From positions 186,391 through 250,390 of the forward strand of contig MNCI01017725.1 of the NCBI GenBank assembly GCA_015680685.1: a stretch of 64,000 bases of DNA. Direction: 5' to 3'. The notes beneath the pieces were generated by a model. That model was not told where the DNA came from, searched no databases, and saw only the letters and a program-made list of their open reading frames with translations. The DNA is from Gnetum montanum. Its lineage: Eukaryota; Streptophyta; Gnetopsida; Gnetales; Gnetaceae. Of the stretch, positions 47,739 through 59,418 are shown in pieces; the stretch's first letter is position 1, and the number at the start of each line of letters is the position of its first letter. The translations under genes and the position numbers were made by a program.

Positions 47739-48226
47739 CAATCACACAGGGCCGATCATTAGTAAGGTTGCTTACAAAAGTTGAGTTATACCTTACTTCT
47801 TGCCTTAATGAGTTTTTTTTCTTATTTCATGAGATTCAGAGTTAAGAAATTTTGTGAAAATGTCCCCTAAAATTTTTAATATTGGACCCAATTTGATTAG
47901 GTGGCTTCAATATTTAATTTCCCGATGTAGTTGAGGCGATAAGATTGTCTTTGGAAATATGTTTATCATTTTTATAATTAATTACCCTTTATAGTATCCT
48001 TCGGGCAATGAAGAATTTCAAAAAATTTATGCACGATTTGGAGTGTACCCTTCCCCCATGACTAAGTTGAACACTCCAAGTTCAAGTAGATTTGATCGAA
48101 ATGAGAATCAAAGTGTTAGCAACCGAGGTATGGCTGGTTGACCAAGAGGTGTGCAAGGCACAATTTGTGGAAGAAAATTTGAAAAACTCCCCCACATGAA
48201 CAATTGAAAATGATATTGGGATGCAT

Positions 48227-48340
48227 GGGGGGGGGGGGGGGAATCCATATATATAGTTTTTGTTGATGCGATATCGCATACCCGATAGCGTAGCCCCGAT
48301 ATCGCGTCTGACTCGATATTAGGTACCCAATATCGCGGCC
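48227..48340 (-). promoter_or_regulatory. M3 internal promoter-like module
   Basis: Perfect palindrome TGCGATATCGCA (48267-48278), a second CGATATCG (48298-48305) and an inverted pair CGATATT / AATATCG (48314-48336). ATATATATAG lies just downstream on the element strand (48247-48256), then a run of 15 G/C (48227-48241). The 12-mer is identical to one in the U3 of the M4 LTR (61794-61805). The module sits about 500 bases before the ORF3 ATG. Confidence 0.66.
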
Positions 48341-48633
48341 TATTGAAAATAGGGTACTTAGAAAAATTGATAAATTTATGAAATTATAAGGTAGAAAATG
48401 AAGGACTTGAGATCAATGTAAAAGGTCCATGGTAATATTGAATAGACTTGAAGGCACAAAAAGTATAATGGTGTAGAATCTAACAATAAAAGTCATGAAG
48501 AGTATGAAAAAAAAAAGGATGCGTTTTGGTACATAGGAACAGTTGAACCAGAAGGATGATAAGGGAAAGAATGTAGTACTCGGAGGGTATAAAATGATGT
48601 GATGGTGATGTGTAATGAGTGGAAATTACAAGG

Positions 48634-48690
48634 GTTACGCAAGTGGGTCCTCCCCAAAGCAGGTTCCTACCTATGATGCCCTTCCGTAAC
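48634..48690 (-). ncRNA. M3 copy of the conserved hairpin
   Basis: GTTACGCAAG (48634-48643) pairs 9 of 10 with CTTCCGTAAC (48681-48690), loop 37 nt containing TGGGTCCTCCCCAAAGCAGG. Relative to P2, the T-A pair in the stem is C-G here, a two-sided change. Confidence 0.58.
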
Positions 48691-49679
48691 CACCCTGAAA
48701 ATGTCTATCCACACCAATGAAATTACAAGGATGAAATGTAATCCACACCAATTCCATAAAACACACGCATGTAGATACCACTGTAATGAGGTATGAATTT
48801 TATGCTACACAAGAGACAAGTCACAAATGCTTGAACAAGGAGATGAAACGAGTCGTAGAAGGGATTGTAGAGATCGGGATCTGAGAGAATTGACTCGGGA
48901 CACAATGAATCTTGTGTGTAGGGCATGTTTAACGTGTTATTAGCCTATTGCTCCAAAATCAAGACCAAGTCCATTCCTCTGATTAGTGACCTCGCATCGT
49001 TTCATCCCATGATGGACACCCTTAAGAGTACCATGACAACAAGGCGTATGATCACTTGGCATTTCGTTCAAGGGAGGAGTGATTTGAAATTGCTTTGTGG
49101 CACTACTGTCTTAATATTTTTCCTTTTTTTTTCTTTCTTGTTGTTGTTTTTTTTAATGCTTAATCCAGAGAAGCCGCATACCTTCAGGCATGGATGCATG
49201 TCTTTACAATGGGACCCCCTAAAATAGCATTGGGGTTTTTTTTATTGAGTGCCTTTATTACTCTTACTCCCATTTTTAGTTAGATCTACAAGGGTCTTGG
49301 TACAACCAAGCTACATGATAACTTCTATAGATGTTACCAAAGAGAATCCACAAGTTCCCTTGAGGTCACACCCTGGCCATCCCTCTTGGTCCATCCTTCT
49401 TTGCCCTGGGCATAATGAGCACAAAATTATTTTAAGTTTTAATGATGTCAAGAATATCATCATACCTAGAGTAGAACCTCTTATTAATAGAATGGATGGA
49501 TGGATGTAATGGGCTCGCTGTCCAAGTAATTAGTCACCTGAGACTTGATAGCATAGAACAACACCTCAACCAACAAGTCACATGAGTGCTTTATTTGTAG
49601 ATGAGATTACTCATAAAAAAAAGATAAAACAATAATGTGAAAGATGAAAAACTGGAAAAAAAATTGTAAAATTAAAGAA

Positions 49680-51705
49680 AAGGAAAAATATTTATTAATC
49701 CTACTTGTTTGAATGGAGGATACCCCCCATAACTAAATGGTTGAGCATAGCTAGGATTAATAAATGAAAGGTTGGGATCCTTGCATTCTGGAAAGATTGA
49801 GGCCCAGTCATACTTACCCCATTGGGGTTCACACACTTGATTAAAGTTGACATAGTAAGGAAAGTTATAAGATGTGGTTAATTTATAAGGATTTGACCCA
49901 TTATAGCACTTGCGACCATAAGATGGTATGCAAGGATCAATATGTTTCCCTATGTGGCTATATTCATTGGGCCACATGGTTGTTGGAGTTTTGATTGGTG
50001 GTCTTGATAAGGTAACATGAGGCATTGGGTTCAAGGAGAAAGATGCACCATAGTGTTGGACTTGTGCTAAGTTCAAAAATGCAATGGTCTCGGAATTATG
50101 CTATCCCTTTCTACGATCATGTCTAAAGAAGGGACACCTTCGATGTTGTGGAGGGTTCCCATTGCTGTTGATAGTAGAAGCACAAGTAATGTTTGTGGAT
50201 TGATGCTATGGTGAAAATACTTTGGGTACAATTGGTGGCGATATAGAAGGAGGTGAAGGATGAGAATGTTGAAATTGAGGAGAAGTGTAAGGTACCCAAG
50301 GTGGTGGTCTTGCTGGTGAGGATACAAGTTGATGATATTCAGGAGAATGATAATAATGTGGTGAGATAGAGGATGTTGACCTGGTTGGGAAAACAGCATA
50401 TTGGACTTGGTAAGCATTTGGGTTCGGATGGTATGAAGGGTGTAACTAGTTTGGGGGTGGCCTCCCCCATGACTAGGATTATTGCCACTGTGATCGAACA
50501 CAGTATTTCTATACGAACTCTAGATGTAACATTCTTTTCCAATGCTCATGTAAATGTGACAAGATTGGGCATTGGCCTTTGGGGTGATCGTATAGGAAAA
50601 TGTCGCAGTGATACATATGATTGGTAGTTGAGTTCTTATTCTCTTCAACCCTTCTCTCCAATTGTCTAGTGGTATTCCATCCTATTTCTTCGTTCATCAT
50701 GACTCTACCTCTAATAATGTTGGCATATTCTCCATATTTTTCATGTATCCACTTCATCATCTTATTGATCTTTGCCTCAATTTCATCTAGTGATTGTAGT
50801 ACTGGCAAAGATGATTCCACCTCCTTGAGGTGAGTTGATTTCTCCTCTTCTTGATCATGGACCTTTGCTATTTTGAGATATTAGTCCTACTGAAATTTCT
50901 CAACATTCTCCCATTTAGTTAACTCTCCTTCTTCTTTTGCTACCTACTTAATAAGCTCTTAGAGTTGATGGGTTCGTAGTTCATATAGTTGACCAGGGGC
51001 ATACATCCCTAGGGTCTCCCTAGTTTCATTATGGAGCCCATCCATGATGTGATACATTAGCCTCTCCTCAGAGAACCCATGGCCTAGGCATTTATTTAAC
51101 AAAGAATAGTATCTTTCTAAGGCCATGTCCAAGGTTTCATGTTGCCCTTGTTTCCATTCTTAGATTTGTCTCCTCAAGCTTGACACTCTGGCATAGGTTT
51201 GATATCGTTCAATAAAGAGTTCTACCATTGTCAGCCAATGTCGAATTGATTTTGGTCTTAGGGACCTATACCATACTTTTGCTTAGCCAACGAGTATTGT
51301 AGGAAATAGCTTAAGTTTTTGCCATCCATTATCAATATTGTTCCATACACAGGCATCATGGAAGGCTTGTAAATGATGTTGTGGATCTAAGCCATAGGCT
51401 TCTAAAAATTTGGGAAAGTTGTTTAAATCAAGCCTAAGTAGATGGATTTCCTTTTGATGCTTGCGGGATACTTGAATAGCCTCTTGTATATGCATTAGGC
51501 TCTTAGTGGCCAGCAGGGTTTCATCATAACTAGGTAGGTTATGAATTTGTGAGTTTGTACAATGTTATCTTCCTTTATGTACATAGGAGACCCCTGCATC
51601 AGGTTGAGTACTCCAAACTTCATCTTCATCATCATATAATTTGGTGGTTCCCTAATGAATTTCCTTACTGGTTGTTGCGTTATCATAGTCTTGTGAGAGA
51701 GACAT
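49680..51705 (-). pseudogene. M3 gag
   Basis: ATG at 51705 (MSLSQDYDNATTSKE). Core: YGLDPQHHLQAFHDACVWNN, KLKLFPTIL (51495-51283), then RYYSLLNKCLGHGFSEERLM. A zinc-knuckle-like CDIFLYDHPKGQCP lies at about 50600 (second Cys lost). A Pro/Tyr-rich tail runs to 49680 (YGASFSLNPMPHV, PSYGRKCYNGSNPY). This gag is more divergent than those of P1, P2 and M2, and no protease follows it. Confidence 0.76.
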
Positions 51706-51819
51706 TGTTGTGAATTTATGTGTGATTTATTTGCAGTTACTTCCTTCTAAAAGATATATAGTCAAGGCTTCATTATAGTGATCTTGGATGATGTAACTAA
51801 TCTAAATAACTAGCACTAC

Positions 51820-52528
51820 CCATAACAATGATGCCAATGATGAATGGTGAGGTACCTCTACACTTAACCATATGAATATGAGCGTTTCACGCATGATCCG
51901 GTTGAACTTTTCAGACAGGCTAGTTGTGGTATCTAGATAGTTACTCGTTGATTACAGTTCGCTGTCTTCCCACTTGGACTAGTATTTTCTTTGTCACGTA
52001 TGGTTTAGTCTATAGTGAGGTGTATGATGCAATCCTAAACTAGTGCTACTCCTAGAGGCAATAGAAAATAACATTAATTAAGCTAGGAGGAAAAGGGGGA
52101 GAGAGTTACGCTAACAGGACATAGGGGGAGAGAATCTAAACTAGATTAAGTGTGATGAGCATCCATTCCTTATTCATCCATACATATCTTAGACCTCATG
52201 TCCAACTACTGCTAGGATTACCAAGTGCATATCCAAGGTACGCTACTGGGATACCAAGTAGTCACACTTAAATGCTCGTGATTAAGTCGTACTCATTCTG
52301 TGTTTAATAACAGGGATATGAAATGAGGGTGAGAGATATTATTTACGAAAGTAGTAAATAATAATTAAACAACTAAAACTAAGTGAATGCTGCAATGATG
52401 AAGTAATCTCAATCTTTATTGCCAGTCATGTGCATGTCCAAGTATGTCACACTCGAATAAAGGTGTCGTACAATTACAATCATCACATTGCAGGCATGCA
52501 CTGGGAGAAAGGGTTGAGAAGAACTAAC
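51820..52528 (-). repeat. M3 PBS and 5' LTR, truncated at an N
   Basis: PBS complement at 51820-51837 (TTGGCATCATTGTTATGG on the element strand). The LTR starts TGATGAATGG at 51838 and matches 43879 onward until GAACTAAC at 52528, where the single N at 52529 interrupts it. About 200 bases of U3 are missing. Confidence 0.8.
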
Positions 52529-53157
52529 NACCAACAGAGGTTCCTCATCATGATTGTGTTGATGATTTTGATGCTAATTCCTGCCACCTCTGCATTCTTA
52601 ATGGCGTTGATATTCATTATTGTCTTGTTGATCATCCTCATCATGATTATTTCGACAGTGGCTTCTATGAGAATCGACAAATGAAGAGGAATGTTTGGAA
52701 TCAAATGAAGAGGATGGAGAGGAAGATGGACTACCACCACCACCGCAGTGTCCACCACCATGATTACACTCATTACAACCACCATCTTTAGATCCCTTAC
52801 TATTGTGATGTTTGCTCAAATCCCTGCCTTGACTATCACTTTTTCCCGAACCTATTTTATGAATAGTCGACCACAGGTTTAGGGTCACACCCTCATTACT
52901 AATAATAGGGGATGGAGAATCTTCATGTTGAGAAACTTCAAAGGANGTGGTGGTAGTCCATCTTCCTCTCCATCCTCTTCATTTGATTCCAAACATTCCT
53001 CTTCATTTGTCGATTCTCATAGAAGCCACTGTCGAAATAATCATGATGAGGATGATCAACAAGACAATAATGAATATCAACGCCATTAAGAATGCAGAGG
53101 TGGCAGGAATTAGCATCAAAATCATCAACACAATCATGATGAGGAACCTCTGTTGGT
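52529..53157. repeat. 211-bp perfect inverted duplication between Ns (probable mis-scaffolding)
   Basis: 52530-52740 is the exact reverse complement of 52947-53157, and each arm begins immediately after an N (52529, 52946). Flipping 52530-52945 puts its gag sequence (KSDSQGRDLSKHHNSKGSKD... on the minus strand) in line with the gag that continues at 52947. The segment is best explained as a small contig placed backwards with its overlap unmerged. Confidence 0.85.
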
Positions 53158-54640
53158 GACTAGAAGTATGCTTAACATTGTATAGGCAGTTAAAATTCCA
53201 ACTAGGCATATGAAAGATAGTTGGATCAAGCACGTAGAAATGAATAATATTTCAAGATTTGAGGGGGGATATAACTCTAATCCATAAACACATCTACAAG
53301 CTTTTCATGATGCTTGTGCCTTATAGAATATAGAAAATGAATGCCAGAAACTCAAGCTCTTCTTTAGGACACTCATCAAGGAAGCTGAAAGCTGGTATCA
53401 GTCCTTGGATCTAGAATCTATTTATAGATGGAGTACCATGTTGGAGCTATTCAACGACAAATATCAAATGTACTCTAGAGTGTCTAATTTGAGGAGGTAG
53501 ATCCAAGGATGGAAACAAGGAACATATGAACCCTTGGATGCCACTATGGGTAGATATTATTCACTCTTACATTGATGTGCTAGCCATAGTTATTCTCAAA
53601 GGAAACAACTTCGTCACATCATAGATGGTTTTAAAGTAGAAACTAGAAGAACTCTTAGTGTGTATGCCCAAGGGAGACTTTTAAACTAAGAGCTCATCAG
53701 ATCTAAAGGTTAATAGAGTAGGTAGTAAAAGAAGAAGGTGAGTTGTAAAAAAGAAAAAGTACGAAAGAGTATAATAGGGACCCTTCCATTAAGAAACTGG
53801 AGGTCCAATTTTGTGACGAGGAGAAGTCACCACTCTATGAAGTGGTGAAAAAAAAACCGTGCCCATCCAAAAATTATATTTCTAATATTTCGACAAAGGT
53901 TGATAAATTATGGGACTCTTTGGATGAAAAATCCCAAATTTCTATGAAGATTGCTAAAGAATCCAAAGAGCAAAATAGTGATCATAACCACAGGAGGCAA
54001 AAAGAAGCTAAACATGCCCACCAAAGAGGCAAGGGCAAAGTTGCTACCATAAAGGAAATTTTGGAGACAAACTTTGAAGATGATGTTGGTTGTGAAATTT
54101 GTCAATATGAACATCCAAAGGGATATTGCCCTGTGGTGTCACACTTATAAGGGTCTTAGGTGTATGCATTAAATCCTTGACTAAGCCATAGGTAAGCACC
54201 TAGATGATTGTCTTATCCTCAAGGCAATTCAAGAAAGTTCCACCAACAACAACAAGCTTACTACCCAAGTGCAGCTCCACCACAACCATATGAACAATAC
54301 CAGCACTAGCACCAATCACAATCATGGGGAATGTCATCGCCAAGGTAGTAGTATCCTTATAAGTAACCAGATCCATACGAGTGCTGTGTTTAGCAACCCA
54401 TCTCTCCAAGAAGTTCTACAAGGCATACCTCATTTTAGCATCACTATTACCCTCTAGGGTACCATCAAACACATTCACCATCCACTCAGGGGAGAACCCA
54501 TATCCATACCATCCTTCACATCCATCTGCACATGTTCCTCTGCCCTCTACCTAGTTACCTCCTACTCTATCCATGCAAGGTGAGATCCCTCCATAGTTGT
54601 AGCAATGAAATGCCACAAGGGCTATACATTCACATCTAAC
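52947..54640 (+). pseudogene. P2 gag, central and C-terminal part
   Basis: Continues from the flipped piece 52945-52530. Core in plus frames: VEMNNISRFEGGYNSNP, THLQAFHDACAL, KLKLFFRTLIKEAESWY and FNDKYQMYSRVSNLRR. The open segment 53842-54150 ends in CEICQYEHPKGYCPVVSHL (zinc-knuckle-like, C-x2-C-x3-H-x4-C). A Gln/Tyr/Pro-rich tail follows (54240-54600). Confidence 0.8.
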
Positions 54641-54889
54641 CTTCCAGCCATGTGGTTCGAACAATAAATCTAGGAAACAACCTTTTTTCTAATCCAATAG
54701 TCATCCTAAACCCTTACAACCTCATGTGGCTAGCCACCTTGTATCTCCAACACCTTCATCCTCTACATCCAACTTTTTCGAGTGCCCTTCAAACTAAATG
54801 CCATCTCAAATCCACACTATGATGCTAACTCATGTTGTTTCCGATTGGACCAAGGCTGGCCATCTTTCCATGAAATAATCTAACCCAGG

Positions 54890-55300
54890 AAGTCCACTCA
54901 TTTACCTGTATATTGTTGGACATGAGCCATGCAAGGCTCTTCTAAATTCTAGTTCCAATGTTAACCTCATCTCCCATGACATGTACAAATCTTGGAACCT
55001 ACCACCTCTCAAGAAGAGTAACATTCATTTGGAATTGGCAGACTAGTCAATTATGATCCCTTTGGGGTTACTAGAGGATATTATAACCATAGTTTGTTGG
55101 TGATCCTATCTTGCTAATTTTTTGGTGATCAAGGTTGAAAATTCGAAAGGTGAGTTCTCCATCATTATGGGAAGAGCTTGGTTAAGCACGATTGATGTGC
55201 AAATGGGCATAAGGGACCTCTCCTTGGAAATATCTAAGGAAAATGAACTTGGATAGTTGAAGAAGAAGTGTATTCCATGCATTGCATATAGTGATAATAG
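54890..55300 (+). pseudogene. P2 aspartic protease
   Basis: GHEPCKALLNSSSNVNLIS replaces the active-site D-S-G by N-S-S. WNLPPLKKSNIHLELAD, IPLGLLEDIITI, IIMGRAWLSTIDVQMGIRDL and SLEISKENELG follow, collinear with P1. Confidence 0.8.
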
Positions 55301-55499
55301 GTGCAATTGTGTGCAAAAGATTTGGTCCATCAAACATACATACATTAAAGCATGTAATTAGTGTGCACAAGAAATAGATATTCAACAATGTTTATATGTA
55401 ATGGCCACAAAACAAGAGGGCATCCAGTGGCTGACAGTTGACTCAGAAAGTAGCACATTATGCATAGAACCAACTAAATCCTAACATGTGCTTATGCTG

Positions 55500-57080
55500 A
55501 AGGCATGGATAAACTTGAACAAGTTTATCACAAACTCCCTGATGATGAAAATGATGATAGCTGCTGGGGAGAGTTGGAAATCCTTGATAACTTCAAGCAA
55601 GAGCCCTTAGAGTTAAAAACTCTACCAACCAACATGGAGTATGCATTCTTAAATAATGGTAAACTGGTCATAATCAATGCCAAAATTGCACCTAAATAAA
55701 AAGAAAGGCTATTAGTGGTGGTTAACAAATGGCCAACAACCTTTGCTTGGTCATATCTTGAGTTGACTAGAATTGATCTACGGATATGCCAACATTACAT
55801 CTACACTGACCTAGCCATGAAGCCAAGAAGGTAGCGGCAGAGATGGCTGAACCCCAAATTGAAGCAAATTGTCAAGGAAGAAATAGAGAAACTCCTCAAG
55901 GTAGGATTTATCTATCCCATCGCAAATAGTAAGTTGGTTAGCCCACTAGTAATCATGCCAAAGAAAGGTGGCAAGTGGTAGGTTTGCATCGACTTTAGGC
56001 TATTGAACATGGCAACATTTAAAGATCATTTTCCATTGTCATTCATGGACCAAGTATTGGACACTATCTTTGGGCATTGCTATTATAGCTTCTTGGATGG
56101 TTATAGTGGTTATAACCAAATTCAAATTATGCCAAAAGATCAAACCAAGATAACATTCACAAGTCCTTGGGGAATTTTGCATATTGTAGAATGCCATTTG
56201 GTCTGTGTAATGCCCCTACAAAATTTTAATGCCTAGTCTTTAGCAGCTTCCAGTAGTAGATCGGTAGTGGTGTGGAAGTCCTCATGGATGACTTTTCCAC
56301 CTATGAAGCTACATTTCAGCAAGCCTTTAACCGCCTTGAGCAAGTACTAAAGAGATGTGTCAAAACAGATCTATGGCTCAACTAGCAAAAAAGTTACTTA
56401 TGGTCCAAGAAGGCATTTTGTTGGGGCATTGAATTTCACAAGAAGGGATTGAGGTAGACCTTCAGAAAATAGTAGTAATCCAAGGAATAACCCACCAACC
56501 AAAAAATGTTAAAGACATTCGATCATTCCTTGGACACACTAGTTACTACCAGTGGTTCATAGAGAATTTCTCTAAGATCACAAAACAATTGGTAGAGCTT
56601 ACAAAGAAAGATGCACCTTTCATCTGGACTAGGGAATGTGAACAAGCATTCTAGCAATTAAAGGAGGAACTCATAGAAACACCAATGCTACAAAAACTAG
56701 ACTGGTCTAGACCATTCCACATCATGACAAATGGATCTAACTATGCCTTGGGAGCTATGCTCACACAGTTGGACAATAAGAAACACCCATGCTACATCCA
56801 CTGCACAAGCCAAAGCATTGTGGGGGAACAATTAAATTACACCACTATAGAGAAAGAATTAATGGTTGTGGTGTATGCTCTTGAAAAGTATAGGCACTAT
56901 GTGCTTGGCTACAAAGTATTTGTGCACATGGATCATAGTGTAATCTACTTCCTCACAAACAAGCCAATGATAAGCCCTCATATCATATGATGGCTCATCA
57001 TCTTGTAGGAATTTAATCTCACAATGGTAGATCAAAAAGGAATCAAAAATATGATCATCGATCACCTCTCTTGCTTAATA
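55500..57080 (+). pseudogene. P2 reverse transcriptase and RNase H
   Basis: NMEYAFLNNGKLVIINAKIA (55640-55699), IDFRLLNMATFKDHFPLSFM, SFLDGYSGYNQIQIMPKDQT (56003-56236), VLMDDFSTYEATFQQAF (the catalytic MDD is intact), FLGHTSYYQWFIENFSKI, then RNase H GSNYALGAMLTQLDNKKHPC and YTTIEKELMVVVYALEKYRH (56685-56990). Frameshifts separate the blocks. Confidence 0.85.
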
Positions 57081-57229
57081 TGGGATAATAAAGAGGAGGG
57101 AAGCCTACTCTTTGATCAGTTTCCAAATGAACTCCTCTTTACAGGAGCACTAAATGACCAAACACCCACAAAAATAATATGGTACAATGGCATCCTCATC
57201 TATCTTCACACTCAAGAGATGCCATAGGA

Positions 57230-58460
57230 TATTGACTTTAGAAAGAAGCAAAAATTTCTTCATTGGGCCAAATACTTTATAAAACTTAATGGACACATTT
57301 ACAAGGTGTGTGTTAATGGCCTAATTCGTTGGTGTGTCCCTAATGAAGATCAACTATACATTTTCTAGGATGCTCACGAAGGACCTTACGGAGGCCACTA
57401 TGCAAGGAGACACATGGCCATAAAAATCTTGATGGCAGGATATTGTTGGCCTATAATCTTCAGGGATGTCCACTAGTTTGTTTGATCTTGTAAATGTTGT
57501 CAATGAAATTGAGGGATGAATGCTCGAATGGAAGGTTCTCAACAATGGATTCAACCACTGCAACCTTTTGACATATGGGGCATTAACTTCATGGATCCCA
57601 TCACACCCATGTCCAATGAAAAGACGTATATCATCATAGCAGTTGACTACTTCACAAAATGGGCAGAAGTAACAACCATTATTGATTGTACATTATCCAC
57701 TACTACTAGATTTATACAAAAAAATGTTGTAAACATGTTTGGGGTGCCACATGCACTAATTTCTAACAATGAAACTCATTTCACAGATGCCACTTTTAGA
57801 AAATTGATGCAACACTTGGGGGTTGAACATAAATTAACAACACCCTATCAACCCTAAGCCAATGGTCAAGCATAGGTAACTAATCAAGAAATCACAAAAA
57901 TCTTAACAAGAACCATAAGCAAATATAGTAGAGATTGGAGCACTAAACTCAATGATGCCCTCTAGGCCTATTGCTCAACATGGAAACTCCCTATTGGCTA
58001 CACTCCCTACAAGTTAGTGTATAGAAAAATTCCAATGCTCTTGATCTAGTCTGAGCTTCGTACACTCTCAATAGCCTATGATCTGGATCTTCACCTAAGT
58101 CTAGAACAAAAAGAAAGATTGATCAACTTAAATGTACTAAATGAAAACTGATTGATGGCCCTATCTTTAAATGAGGTGCACAAGGCATTCAACAAGCAAC
58201 ATCATAACCTCAAAATACAAAAAGTAACATTTCAACAAGGTGATAAGGTTCTCTATTGGAACCCCACACATGTACCCCAGAAGAAAAAATTCCAAACATT
58301 GTGGATAGGACCTTATATAATTGATTAAAGCTTTTCCTTTGGGGTCATGTTAATTTACAAGCCTAAAAGTCGAGATAAAAAGTAGCTAGTGAACATCCAA
58401 CAAGTAAAACCTTTCCTAGAACCAAGACAAGCCAGTGCAACTACCACCTTGATGGATGGA
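57230..58460 (+). pseudogene. P2 integrase
   Basis: Open from 57516 to 57857: PFDIWGINFMDPITPMSNEK, IIIAVDYFTKWAEVTTI (first Asp), FGVPHALISNNETHFTDATF (second catalytic position Asn) and GVEHKLTTPYQP. After a stop: ANGQA-stop-VTNQEITKILTRTIS, so the Glu codon is a stop; then STWKLPIGYTPYKLVYRK, LSLEQKERLINLN and FQQGDKVLYWNPTHVPQKKK. The end is near QQVKPFLEP. No chromodomain seen. Confidence 0.85.
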
Positions 58461-59047
58461 TAACCACGTTTCATTTTTTGGATCTCCTACTTCCAACTTA
58501 GTCTTTTCATGGTGTGGTTCCCATTTCAAAAAAAAAAACATGATGGAAATTCAAAGCACACTCCTTAGACAAATAAACGAGCTACAAGCACTAGTTATGG
58601 GACTAGAAAGACATGCACCCATGCCTGAAGGTCCCCTCTAACTAAAGCCCTCTCTCTCTCTCACATCCTACTTCTCTTTTCTCCTCTTTTTATAATAATT
58701 ATTGTTTTATGGGAGCACTCTTGTGTCTTGAGTAAATCAATTGATCTTGGAGTGGTGATGTGAAGTCACTAAAAGAGGTAGATTTTGGTCTAGACTAAGG
58801 ATGGATCTTCTTAGGTCATTTTAAACACATATTCCACAAGGGACTTTTTATGACCTTAATTCAAGATTTCATCTCATCTTCTTAATCATCCATCTATGTT
58901 GTCGTAACTCACCTCACTGACGATTTCTATGTTATGCTCAATGTCTTAGTTTAACGTGTTGAAATTCTTGAATAAATTATTTTTAGTTGGTCCTTAACTT
59001 TTCATAACCATTAATCAACTATGGGCCCCACGAACTCCTTAGTTGTA

Positions 59048-59104
59048 GTTATGCAAGGGCAACAAGGGTAGATGCCTGCTATGGGGAGGACCCACTTGCA
59101 TATC
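59048..59104 (+). ncRNA. P2 copy of the conserved hairpin
   Basis: GTTATGCAAG (59048-59057) pairs 9 of 10 with CTTGCATATC (59095-59104), loop 37 nt ending GGGGAGGACCCA. Confidence 0.58.
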
Positions 59105-59355
59105 TCTTAGGTTGGTTAGTTAAGTTCCTTACCTTAGGCATTGTTACAATCTTATCTTTTACATGTTCCATTGTGCATACCACTATGTGCTCCTTAAACT
59201 CTCATCTTCCACCCCATTTTACCATTTTCCAATTTTCTTATTTTTTGGGACTTCAACACTCTCTTCTCACATTTTCATCATGTTCATGGCCATTTGGGCT
59301 TCCATTTGACCCTAATTTCATTCGAAATATCTTTGTAATTTACAAGTTTTGACTA

Positions 59356-59418
59356 AGTCAACGGTGGTCAATAGCTGTGTCGACAAGGCCCCATCGATGC
59401 AGTACAAAAATACTATAA
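59356..59418 (+). promoter_or_regulatory. P2 internal promoter-like module
   Basis: AGTCAACGG (59356-59364), TGGTCAATAG, then GTCGACAAGGCCCCATCGAT (59379-59398) and the TATA box CTATAAATAC (about 59413). The GTCGA...GGCCCCAT...GA unit differs from the P2 LTR unit (42477-42500) only by transitions, and is unlike the GATATC units of the M elements. It lies about 450 bases upstream of the ORF3 ATG. Confidence 0.62.

Larger units (their letters stand above)
47739..49679 (-). other. M3 conserved spacer between gag and ORF3
   Basis: No gene seen. It contains, in element order, a GCATGGATGCATGTC block (49190-49206), the hairpin (48634-48690), the palindrome/TATA module (48241-48340), a PPT-like GTCATGGGGGAAGGG (about 48046-48060) and the sequence leading into ORF3. 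The order equals that in M1 (12925-15200) and M4 (62571-64000). Confidence 0.62.
43879..52528 (-). mobile_element. M3: gypsy-like element with gag and ORF3 but no pol, inserted in P2 gag
   Basis: Minus strand; 3' LTR 43879-44777, 5' LTR from 51838, cut at 52528 by an N. Order: PBS, gag (51705-49680), 2-kb spacer (hairpin, internal promoter-like module), ORF3 (47738-44884), PPT. No protease, RT, RNase H or integrase is present anywhere in its 7-kb interior. ORF3 is the best-preserved coding region among the elements. The left boundary base pair is mutated (AG for TG). Confidence 0.85.

Noticed and set aside
52430-52785. Hydrophobic Ile/Leu/Met-rich ORFs that look like membrane proteins
   Set aside because: They are out-of-frame readings of the Asp/His/Asn-rich gag linker, duplicated by the inverted segment, and include an N.
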